Notes: generated from the sequence alone by a model not told the origin. Counted from the stretch's first letter, positions 1-5,259 are shown. The stretch is DNA of 5,674 nucleotides from Actinomycetota bacterium (GCA_023489205.1 JAMDDF010000066.1:1-5674), one strand, 5' to 3'. Made by a program: numbers and translations.

Positions 1-1
1 G

Positions 2-904
2 GCACAACGCCGAGTGTTGTGGCTCGGGCCATCCGACTTCCGGTCTCCTCCACGAGCCCTGAGGCGCGTCGAGATGCCGCAGGCCTTCGCGCCGCGCAAC
101 CGGGACTTCCAGCGCCGGGTGGCAGACGCTCTTGACAACCGCTCCTTTTGTGAAGTTCGCACCCCAGGAGACGGCACCCCAGGAGACGGCACCCCAGGAG
201 ACGGTGTCGCATCGTGCCAAGACCTGCGGGTACACCTGCGTGCTGCGGCTCGGGCGGCAAGGCTCACAAGCGAGCTCACGAGGCTGGAAGCTCAGGTAGC
301 CGGGCGGTCCGAGTCGCTAGGTCGCCAGTTTGACAAGGTGCTCGGGCTTCTCGGGCGCTGGGGCTACTTGCAGGGTTGGTCGCTCTCAGGCGCAGGTGAA
401 CGCCTGGCGCGCATATACCACCCGCTGGACCTGTTGGTGGCCGAATGCGCCGAGAGAGGCCTGCTCGCTTCTTTGGCGCCAGCGGAGATGGCAGCGATCG
501 TGTCGGTGTTCACTTATGAGCCACGAGGCCCGCTGTCGCTTGGCTGCAAAGAGCCTCCCATGCCTTCGCGGCGCTTGGACGAGCGCTGGCGCTGTGTGCA
601 GGCCGTAGCCCAGGAACTGGCTGCAGCCGAAGAGCTGGCTGGCTTGCCGGCGACCCGCCCGCCCGACGCAGGGTTCGCCTGGCTAGCCTACGGCTGGGCC
701 AAGGAAAAGGACCTGGCGACGCTCCTTGAGGACATGCCCGCGGGCGACTTCGTTAGGAACATGAAGCAGCTGATCGACCTTTTGCGCCAGCTCAGCAACG
801 TGCTCGCCGACCAAACGAGCGCCGCTGTGGCGGCCAAGGCGGCGGAGTCCATCTTCAGGGGTGTGGTCGCTGCGTCCTCGGCTGTGGGCGTCGGCGAACG
901 CTAG
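2..904 (+). CDS. Ski2/Mtr4-like (HelY-type) DEAD/DEAH-box helicase, C-terminal part with DSHCT domain (5' partial)
   Basis: The reading frame is open from base 2 to the TAG at 902-904, so about 300 residues of C-terminus are visible and the helicase core lies upstream of the window. The GTG at 14 is not a credible start, because the frame continues upstream and a DSHCT domain does not normally stand alone. Numbering from base 2, a basic helical stretch around residues 75-115 ends in a segment reading GRSESLGRQFDKVL. The DSHCT domain follows at about 118-270, with the hallmarks WGYLQGW, GERLARIYHPLDLLVAE, GLLASLAPAEMAAIVSVFTYE, LPATRPPDAGFAW and GDFVRNMKQLIDLLRQL. These are family features of Ski2-like RNA/DNA helicases such as mycobacterial HelY, ATP-driven cytoplasmic enzymes. 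The exact substrate cannot be told from this part. Oddity: residues about 54-68 are three TPGDG repeats in a variable region before the DSHCT domain. Family assignment is secure; HelY orthology is inference. Confidence 0.93.
   Translation, partial: AQRRVLWLGPSDFRSPPRALRRVEMPQAFAPRNRDFQRRVADALDNRSFCEVRTPGDGTPGDGTPGDGVASCQDLRVHLRAAARAARLTSELTRLEAQVAGRSESLGRQFDKVLGLLGRWGYLQGWSLSGAGERLARIYHPLDLLVAECAERGLLASLAPAEMAAIVSVFTYEPRGPLSLGCKEPPMPSRRLDERWRCVQAVAQELAAAEELAGLPATRPPDAGFAWLAYGWAKEKDLATLLEDMPAGDFVRNMKQLIDLLRQLSNVLADQTSAAVAAKAAESIFRGVVAASSAVGVGER
161..205 (+). repeat. In-frame tandem repeat, 3 x 15 bp, inside the helicase gene
   Basis: Three consecutive copies of a 15-base unit lie at 161-175, 176-190 and 191-205. 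They are identical except for the last base of the third copy (T instead of C). The unit is exactly five codons and encodes TPGDG three times, so gain or loss of copies would keep the helicase frame. It falls in a poorly conserved stretch before the DSHCT domain and probably forms a flexible loop. Near-identity at the DNA level, including third codon positions, points to recent replication slippage. Confidence 0.95.
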
Positions 905-925
905 CGCCAGCTCTAAGTGCTGAGT

Positions 926-940
926 GCCTGGGTGCCAGGC
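926..940 (+). terminator. Small GC-rich hairpin after the helicase gene (possible weak terminator)
   Basis: A perfect 6-bp inverted repeat, GCCTGG (926-931) and CCAGGC (935-940), encloses a 3-base loop and starts 22 bases after the helicase stop codon. No T tract follows, so it lacks the second half of a classical intrinsic terminator. It could mark the 3' end of the helicase transcript, as T-poor hairpins are often proposed to do in high-GC actinobacteria. It could equally be incidental. Confidence 0.3.
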
Positions 941-945
941 CGGGC

Positions 946-1000
946 GGTTAGGGTGCCAGCGGTTAGGGTGCCAGCGGTTAGGGTGCCAGCGGTTAGGGTG
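946..1000 (+). repeat. Intergenic tandem repeat, 3.7 x 15 bp, directly before the MDR start codon
   Basis: The unit GGTTAGGGTGCCAGC is present three times without mismatch at 946-960, 961-975 and 976-990. A fourth, truncated copy (first 10 bases) lies at 991-1000, five bases before the GTG start of the dehydrogenase gene. Each copy contains an AGGG that resembles a weak Shine-Dalgarno core; the last one (995-998) is seven bases from the start codon. Each copy also has a TAG stop in the dehydrogenase frame, so the repeats are not translated with it. The TTAGGG hexamer inside the unit is coincidental. Confidence 0.96.
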
Positions 1001-1005
1001 AGGGC

Positions 1006-1989
1006 GTGCGCGCCTGGGCATTAGACGTGTCACCAGGAGAGTACCGCTATGGCGAAGTCCCCGACACCCCGGTCGGGCCGACCGAAGTGCGCGTGCGGGT
1101 CCTGGCGAGCGCCCTCAACCACATGGATCTCTGGTTGGCCCTCGGGGCGCCCAAGCCACCCGTCTTCCCGATGGTCCCAGGCTGCGACGCTGCCGGCGTG
1201 GTCGTCGAGGTGGGGGAGGCGGTGTCACGCTGGACGGTGGGAGACGAGGTGGTCGTCAACCCTTCGCTCGCTTGCGGGCGCTGCCCCGAGTGCCTTGCGG
1301 GGCGCTCTGTTTACTGCCGGTCGTGGGGCATCCTGGGGGAGCACCGCTCTGGCACCCACGGCGAGTCAGTCGTAGTGGGGGAGGCCAACCTCGTCAGTCG
1401 ACCCGAGCGGCGCACGTGGGAAGAGTGCGCAGCCTACGGGCTGTGTGGCCTGACCGCTTACAGGATGTTGCGGCGCGCCAGGCTTGTCGCGGGCGAAACC
1501 CTGCTCGTAACTGGCGTGGGGGGCGGCGTGGCGAGTGCCGCTCTGGCCCTGGGGTTGAAGATGGGTGCAACCGTGTATGCCACCTCTCGCTATGAGTCCA
1601 AGCGCGAGCGCGCTGTCGCTCTTGGTGCTGCAGCAGCGTTCGCCTCGGGCGACCCATTGCCCGTGAAAGCCGACGTCGTGGTCGACAGCTCGGGTGAGCC
1701 CACCTGGCCAGCGTCGCTGGGTGCCCTAAAGAGAGGAGGCCGCCTCGCTGTGTGCGGAGGTACAGGCGGGGGGCGCGTTGAGCTCTCGCTCCCAAAACTG
1801 TGGTTCGGCCAGTATGAGCTAATCGGGTCGACGTTGGGCACTTTTTCCGAGTTCGACGAGCTCACTGGGCTCGTTGCTGGCGGGCTCCCCCTGGTGATAG
1901 ACAGCACCTTCGAGCTAGGCCGCTACCCCGAGGCGCTCGCCCGGCTCCGCTCTGGTGAGCAGTTCGGCAAGGTGGTCCTGAGCCACTAG
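1006..1989 (+). CDS. Zinc-type medium-chain dehydrogenase/reductase (alcohol dehydrogenase-like), 327 aa
   Basis: This is a full-length MDR-superfamily NAD(P)H-dependent oxidoreductase, probably cytoplasmic. The GroES-like N-terminal domain spans about residues 1-130 and the Rossmann domain about 135-280. The structural zinc lobe is intact: C90, C93, C96 and C104 in a C-x2-C-x2-C-x7-C pattern. The nucleotide-binding turn is TGVGGGVAS at 169-177, and SR after the second strand (194-195) is compatible with NADP(H). The classical catalytic zinc ligands are altered: the usual Cys site reads NHMDLW (38-43) and the usual GHE reads GCD (59-61). The MDR branch with NHxDLW is often annotated simply as alcohol dehydrogenase or quinone reductase, and the substrate cannot be inferred. 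GTG 1006 is the start because an in-frame TAG at 994-996 blocks anything further upstream, and AGGG at 995-998 is suitably spaced. The thyX-like gene follows after 57 bases. Confidence 0.92.
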   Translation: MRAWALDVSPGEYRYGEVPDTPVGPTEVRVRVLASALNHMDLWLALGAPKPPVFPMVPGCDAAGVVVEVGEAVSRWTVGDEVVVNPSLACGRCPECLAGRSVYCRSWGILGEHRSGTHGESVVVGEANLVSRPERRTWEECAAYGLCGLTAYRMLRRARLVAGETLLVTGVGGGVASAALALGLKMGATVYATSRYESKRERAVALGAAAAFASGDPLPVKADVVVDSSGEPTWPASLGALKRGGRLAVCGGTGGGRVELSLPKLWFGQYELIGSTLGTFSEFDELTGLVAGGLPLVIDSTFELGRYPEALARLRSGEQFGKVVLSH

Positions 1990-2023
1990 CCCGAGCCGAC
2001 AGCATCCCACACTGGCGCCGGCA

Positions 2024-2036
2024 AGCCTCATAGGCT
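2024..2036 (+). promoter_or_regulatory. Small hairpin overlapping the only AGG before the ThyX start
   Basis: A perfect 5-bp inverted repeat, AGCCT (2024-2028) and AGGCT (2032-2036), with a 3-base loop ends ten bases before the ATG at 2047. The AGG at 2032-2034 is the only purine-rich Shine-Dalgarno-like triplet there, and it sits inside the stem. A competing pairing is possible between CGAGCC (1992-1997) and GGCTCG (2033-2038). This could limit translation initiation, but the stem is short and chance occurrence is quite possible. Confidence 0.25.
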
Positions 2037-2046
2037 CGTGTTCCGC

Positions 2047-3750
2047 ATGAGTACCCACGCCGTCGACGCTGCCTACACGGGTGAGACTTGGACCGACCAA
2101 GAGAGGAACGTGCTGCGACGCTATTTCACGAACCTCGATGGCCCGGTCTTCGCCCTAGTCAACCTGCCCGAGGTAGTAAAAGGGGCGCTCTTTGCCCGCT
2201 ACTCCCGGTCTGCCAAGAGCTTGCGCCGGCTGTTCCTCGACGAGTTCGTTCACGACCTCGATGTGAGCGGCGACCACAGCATCGACGCGACCGTCGGCCT
2301 CCGACGGGCCGAGGAGCTCTACGAGAAGGTCTTCTACGAGTACGGCGATGACTCAGTTGCCCAGCTAGGCGGCGTGCACCTCGCCTGTGAGCAGGTCTCG
2401 AACCTTCTCACGAAGGTACTCGAGCGTGGGCGGCTCATGTCCTACATGGAGAAATCGACACGCTATGTCGCCTACGACACGCGTCTTAGCAGCGGCCACT
2501 ACCGCTACTACCGAAGCCCGGAGATCCTGGCCTCCCCGCTTGGGGCACGCTACGTCGGCGACATGGACCGGATCTTCGACACCTACTCTGAGCTGAGGCC
2601 CGTCCTGTATGAGTGGTACGCACGTGAGGCACCCAGAGCGCCTGGGGGTACATCCGCCTCGCTGGGTGAGGGCGGGGACATCGCCTACCGCAGGGCGCTG
2701 CGAGCCAAGGCTTTTGACGCGCTAAGAGGGCTCCTCCCGGCTGCTGCGCTATCCAACGTCGGCATCTACGGGTCTGGGCAGGGCTTCGAGACGCTTTTGC
2801 TGCACATGCGTGCGCACCCCTTGCCCGAGGCACGACTCTATTCAGACCTCATGCTAAACGAACTCCGTAAGGTGATCCCTTCGTGGGTACGCCGCGTCGA
2901 AGTCCCCGACAGAGGCGCTGCATGGTCAGAGTACTTGAGGAACAACACCACTGCGATGGCCCACCTCGCACCCGCCCTGCTCGAGGGAGATCCGCCTGAG
3001 GCGAGCCCCGCCTTGGGGTGGGGGGACGGCCAAGCGTCGCTTGGCGCGTCCCGGCCCGAGGTGAGGCTCCTCGACTGGGACCCCGAAGCTGAAGCCAAGG
3101 TGGTGACGGCGATGCTGTACCCGTTTTGTCACCTCCCCGAGGCAGAAGTTGCCGCTCGGGTCGCGGCGATGCCCGTAGAGCAAAGGCTGAGGGTGATGAG
3201 GACCTACGCTGGCGAGCGCCGCAACCGCCGCCACAGGCCGGGGCGCGCACTTGAGCGTAGCGGCTACCGCTTTGAGGTCGTGTCCGACTACGGGGCGTTC
3301 CGGGACCTCCAGCGTCACCGGCTGCTCACCATCGAATGGCAGCAGCTCACGCCGTACTTGGGGTACTCGATGCCCGCTGCTGTCGCCGAGGCTGGCCGCC
3401 AGCGCGATTACGACAAGGCCATGGAGCGTTCGGCCCAGCTCTACTACGAGCTTGACAAGTACTTCGGCCCAGACATCGCTTCTTATGCCGTGACGCTTGC
3501 ACACCGCGTGCGCTACGTGGTCCAGATGAACGCCCGCGAGGCAATGCACCTGCTCGAGCTGAGGACGACCCCTCAAGGCCATGCCGAGTACCGTGAGGTC
3601 TGCCAGCAGATGCACCGGCTGATCGCCGAGGTCGCCGGGCACGGTGCCATAGCGGCCATGATGAACTTTGTCGACCACTCGGGCTCGTCGGACCAAAGCC
3701 TCGGGCGCCTCCAATCCGAGCTCCGAGCTGACGCTAGGAGGCGGCGCTGA
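2047..3750 (+). CDS. thyX: Tandem ThyX-family protein (FAD-dependent thymidylate synthase family), 567 aa
   Basis: ThyX makes dTMP from dUMP using methylene-tetrahydrofolate and FAD/NAD(P)H; ordinary ThyX is about 220-280 residues and acts as a homotetramer. This protein is about twice that, with two ThyX-like halves joined by a Gly/Ala/Pro-rich linker near 313-338. The N-terminal half has RGRLMSYMEKSTRY (127-140), matching the ThyX signature RHRxxSxxExSxRY except Gly for His. Its counterpart of the NAR segment reads GSGQGFE (242-248). The C-terminal half has RHRLLTIEWQQLTPY (423-437), with RHR kept but the later Ser/Arg replaced, and an intact NAR at 495-497 followed by a typical LELRTTPQGHAEYREV. 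Long ThyX-annotated proteins of this kind exist in other bacteria (recollection), so this is probably an established subfamily. The start is uncertain: ATG 2047 is preferred over GTG 2038, and neither has a strong ribosome binding site. Thymidylate synthase activity is inferred, not shown. Confidence 0.87.
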   Translation: MSTHAVDAAYTGETWTDQERNVLRRYFTNLDGPVFALVNLPEVVKGALFARYSRSAKSLRRLFLDEFVHDLDVSGDHSIDATVGLRRAEELYEKVFYEYGDDSVAQLGGVHLACEQVSNLLTKVLERGRLMSYMEKSTRYVAYDTRLSSGHYRYYRSPEILASPLGARYVGDMDRIFDTYSELRPVLYEWYAREAPRAPGGTSASLGEGGDIAYRRALRAKAFDALRGLLPAAALSNVGIYGSGQGFETLLLHMRAHPLPEARLYSDLMLNELRKVIPSWVRRVEVPDRGAAWSEYLRNNTTAMAHLAPALLEGDPPEASPALGWGDGQASLGASRPEVRLLDWDPEAEAKVVTAMLYPFCHLPEAEVAARVAAMPVEQRLRVMRTYAGERRNRRHRPGRALERSGYRFEVVSDYGAFRDLQRHRLLTIEWQQLTPYLGYSMPAAVAEAGRQRDYDKAMERSAQLYYELDKYFGPDIASYAVTLAHRVRYVVQMNAREAMHLLELRTTPQGHAEYREVCQQMHRLIAEVAGHGAIAAMMNFVDHSGSSDQSLGRLQSELRADARRRR

Positions 3751-3757
3751 GCAGTAT

Positions 3758-3773
3758 TGGGCCATAGCGCCCA
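3758..3773 (+). terminator. Weak hairpin just after the ThyX stop codon
   Basis: A perfect 5-bp inverted repeat, TGGGC (3758-3762) and GCCCA (3769-3773), with a 6-base loop begins seven bases after the stop codon. A run of five T (3794-3798) lies about 20 bases downstream, too far for a standard intrinsic terminator. It may contribute to ending the ThyX transcript, but the evidence is thin. Confidence 0.25.
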
Positions 3774-3856
3774 CGAGGGTTGGCCGAGAAGATTTTTCCT
3801 GCCCTCACTCACCAGGGGCGTTAGCCAAAACCGCTGGTCGGCGGCCTAGGAGGCAT

Positions 3857-3885
3857 TTGCCAGCCGGAGCCGAGTGGGCCATTAT
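3857..3885 (+). promoter_or_regulatory. Candidate sigma-70-type promoter for the DUF4193 operon
   Basis: TTGCCA at 3857-3862 (five of six to TTGACA) and CATTAT at 3880-3885 (four of six to TATAAT) are separated by exactly 17 bases. This is the best-spaced pair I can see between the ThyX stop and the DUF4193 start. Transcription would start near 3892, leaving a leader of roughly 250 bases. In a GC-rich genome such matches are infrequent but not decisive. Confidence 0.33.
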
Positions 3886-3929
3886 GGTGCTCGATAGTCG
3901 CTGCGGGCCGCCATAGCCGAGCCCCAGCG

Positions 3930-3945
3930 CCGGGCAGAGGCCCGG
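3930..3945 (+). other. GC-rich 6-bp hairpin with AGAG loop
   Basis: CCGGGC (3930-3935) and GCCCGG (3940-3945) form a perfect 6-bp stem closed by the four-base loop AGAG. It lies shortly downstream of the candidate promoter and overlaps the area of the GGAGCCGAGT direct repeat. No T tract follows, so I read it as a possible leader RNA element rather than a terminator. Confidence 0.4.
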
Positions 3946-3969
3946 GGAGCCGAGTAGACAACGACTTCT

Positions 3970-4002
3970 GCACCAGCGGCCGGTCTACAGCCGCCGTGGT
4001 GC
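3970..4002 (+). other. Long bulged hairpin in the DUF4193 leader region
   Basis: GCACCA plus GCGGC (3970-3980) can pair with GCCGC (3990-3994) and TGGTGC (3997-4002), giving an 11-bp stem with a two-base bulge at 3995-3996 and a nine-base loop. A competing pairing joins CCAGCG (3973-3978) to CGCTGG (4002-4007). Mutually exclusive foldings of this kind occur in attenuators and riboswitches, but I recognise no known class here. Confidence 0.42.
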
Positions 4003-4075
4003 GCTGGCGGTTCCAAAGGCTCTCTGGGCCCAGCCCACCAAGCGATTGGTGAGATCTCCAGCGCGTCGTTTAGCA

Positions 4076-4098
4076 TGCCGCGCCGCTACGGCGCGGCA
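4076..4098 (+). promoter_or_regulatory. Perfect 10-bp inverted repeat before the DUF4193 start
   Basis: TGCCGCGCCG (4076-4085) and CGGCGCGGCA (4089-4098) are exact reverse complements separated by the three bases CTA. The repeat ends 46 bases before the ATG at 4145. As RNA it would be a very stable hairpin; as DNA it could be an operator for a dimeric regulator. The bases that follow are not T-rich, so a plain intrinsic terminator is less likely. Confidence 0.6.
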
Positions 4099-4144
4099 CG
4101 TGCCATCCTGTGTGCTTGAAATGCTCCATGAAGGAACCACCCAC

Positions 4145-4639
4145 ATGCCAAACGATGACGACGACTTCGACGACCCTCTCCTCGGTGAGGGGCCGTCGTT
4201 ACCAGAGGACTTGGACGAGGAGGACCTCGACCTTGAACCAGAGGACCTGACCGAGGAGGACCTCGAGGACGAAGACTTGGCGGGGCCCGATGATGACGAT
4301 GAGGAGACTGTCGAAGAGGTAGATGACGAAGCCGACAGCGCTCTTAGCCCCGAAGACGACGAAGAGTTCGAGGACGACGACGAGCCAGACAGCGACGACG
4401 TGGAGGCGAGCCTGGACGTCATCTTGAAGTCACGCCTGGTCGTGTCTGACGACGACGACGATGAGGAAGAGGAGGAGGACGACGACGACGATGAGCCCGA
4501 CAGCGACGAGCGCGGCGAGGCCGCCACGCGAGTGCTGCCCAAGCAACCCGGTGAGTTCGTCTGTCAGTCATGCTTCCTCGTGAAGAACCAAAGCCAGCTG
4601 GCCGATCCCGAGCGCCAGCTTTGCCGGGACTGCGTATGA
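4145..4639 (+). CDS. DUF4193-family zinc-ribbon-like protein with long polyacidic N-terminus, 164 aa
   Basis: The C-terminal block (about 129-164) reads RVLPKQPGEFVCQSCFLVK and ends in CRDCV. It closely resembles the actinobacterial DUF4193 family (for example mycobacterial Rv2699c, about 100 aa, from memory). Four cysteines C140, C143, C160 and C163 (C-x2-C-x16-C-x2-C) could bind zinc. A short non-acidic helix-like segment SLDVILKSRLVV (89-100) also matches the family. By my count 71 of the first 125 residues are Asp or Glu, with no Lys or Arg before K95, so the N-terminus is certainly disordered and highly negative. It is longer than the acidic part I recall for the family. ATG 4145 is chosen because AAGGA at 4131-4135 is nine bases upstream; in-frame GTG 4046 has no such site and would add 33 residues spanning the inverted repeat. 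No function is established; roles in contacting basic proteins or the transcription machinery are guesses. It probably heads an operon with the next two genes. Confidence 0.88.
   Translation: MPNDDDDFDDPLLGEGPSLPEDLDEEDLDLEPEDLTEEDLEDEDLAGPDDDDEETVEEVDDEADSALSPEDDEEFEDDDEPDSDDVEASLDVILKSRLVVSDDDDDEEEEEDDDDDEPDSDERGEAATRVLPKQPGEFVCQSCFLVKNQSQLADPERQLCRDCV
4370..4510 (+). repeat. Imperfect internal duplication in the polyacidic coding region
   Basis: The peptide DDDEPDSD occurs twice, encoded from about 4373 and again from 4484, within GAC/GAG-rich low-complexity DNA. The codons differ at some third positions (CCA versus CCC, GAC versus GAT), so the copies are not freshly duplicated. The simple GAC/GAG composition makes this region prone to slippage and length variation. 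Confidence 0.55.
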
Positions 4640-4664
4640 GCGTGCCCGCGCTAGGTTAATTGCC

Positions 4665-5237
4665 GTGACAGCGCCTTTGACGCGACGGACCGGTGCCCAG
4701 CTCGTGGCGGACTACACCGTCTTTGCTCCTTTGGGGCTACTTATGACAGCGGTAGACGCCGTCCCTGACCTAGCCGGCAAAGCCAGGGCACGGCTCATGC
4801 CACAGGTCGGTTTGGCACGTACCGTGGGCCAGCTGGCCGTGCGCCAGGGCTACCGGCAGCTTTCGAGCCTTGCCAGCGACATTAGGCCTGGGCACATGCC
4901 GTGGGTGCCACGCCCGGGACGCCCTGAGCCTCCGCGTGAACACAAGCAACCAGTGCAGCACGACACTGTCCACGCGGGTGCTCCAGCGGGGCGCACGGCC
5001 TACCACCGCTCCGCCGAGCCAAGTGACGGTCCGGCTACTAGCGCTGAGCCCAAGGGCACGGACATGCCGAGCTCGGCCGTGCTAGCAATCCCGAGCTACG
5101 ATTCTCTTTCTGCCCCCCAGGTCGTGCAGCGCCTCGCTGGGCTATCGCGCGACGAGGTCGAGGCCGTGCGCCGGTATGAAGCGGCGACGCGGGGCCGGCG
5201 CACGGTGCTAGCGCGCGCCGAACAGCTGTTGTCTTGA
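4665..5237 (+). CDS. Conserved-looking actinobacterial protein of unknown function, 190 aa
   Basis: I do not assign a function. Three regions can be seen. The N-terminal part (about 8-72) is predicted helical and mildly hydrophobic, with a VFAPLGLLMTAVDAVP stretch that is too short and weak for a clear membrane segment. It faintly resembles small actinobacterial proteins annotated as lipid-droplet-associated, a low-confidence impression. The middle (about 73-138) is rich in Pro, His and Gly and looks disordered. The C-terminal block (about 140-189) contains IPSYDSLSAPQVVQRLAGLSRDEVEAVRRYE and a basic GRRTVLAR. I recall this pattern of two short helices as recurring at the ends of unrelated actinobacterial proteins. 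The start is the GTG at 4665, with TAGG nine bases before it (4652-4655). It lies 25 bases after the DUF4193 stop, so cotranscription is likely. Confidence 0.78.
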   Translation: MTAPLTRRTGAQLVADYTVFAPLGLLMTAVDAVPDLAGKARARLMPQVGLARTVGQLAVRQGYRQLSSLASDIRPGHMPWVPRPGRPEPPREHKQPVQHDTVHAGAPAGRTAYHRSAEPSDGPATSAEPKGTDMPSSAVLAIPSYDSLSAPQVVQRLAGLSRDEVEAVRRYEAATRGRRTVLARAEQLLS

Positions 5238-5259
5238 GCGCACTAGCGACGGCGCGACA

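Larger units (their letters stand above)
3751..4144 (+). other. Long non-coding stretch before the DUF4193 gene (possible structured 5' leader)
   Basis: No credible gene lies in these 394 bases; the short open frames here have no recognisable protein character. What can be seen is a weak hairpin right after the ThyX stop, a promoter-like pair at 3857-3885, three further hairpins (3930-3945, 3970-4002, 4076-4098), and a 10-bp direct repeat GGAGCCGAGT at 3866-3875 and 3946-3955, spaced 80 bases apart. A shorter AGCCGAG copy lies at 3915-3921. If transcription begins near 3892, the leader of the DUF4193 mRNA would be about 250 bases. I compared it by eye with tRNA, RNase P RNA, SRP RNA, tmRNA and common riboswitch cores and found no match. 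Confidence 0.5.

Noticed and set aside
946..1000. TTAGGG-containing repeats as telomere-like or CRISPR-like DNA
   Set aside because: The true period is 15 bp with no spacers, so it is a simple tandem repeat. The hexamer is just part of the unit, and no cas genes are present.
2047..3750. Two separate ThyX genes fused by a sequencing error or frameshift
   Set aside because: The frame is continuous through the linker, both halves carry family features, and long ThyX-annotated proteins with this layout are known to me from other bacteria.
2926..3774. Minus-strand open frame of 282 codons opposite the ThyX C-terminal half
   Set aside because: High GC leaves long antisense frames open. The protein has no recognisable family character, whereas the + strand encodes clear ThyX motifs.
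3751..4144. tRNA, RNase P RNA, SRP RNA, tmRNA or a known riboswitch in the gap
   Set aside because: I found no T-arm consensus, no RNase P or SRP conserved cores, no tmRNA ends and no familiar riboswitch core. An Infernal/Rfam search would settle it.
4046..4144. Upstream GTG start at 4046 for the DUF4193 gene
   Set aside because: The added 33 residues would span the perfect inverted repeat and have no family resemblance, while ATG 4145 has a well-placed AAGGA.
3985..4542. Minus-strand serine-rich open frame of 185 codons
   Set aside because: It is the antisense of the GAC/GAG-rich acidic coding sequence, which reads as Ser-rich on the other strand. The + strand has a good ribosome binding site and a recognisable C-terminal family motif.
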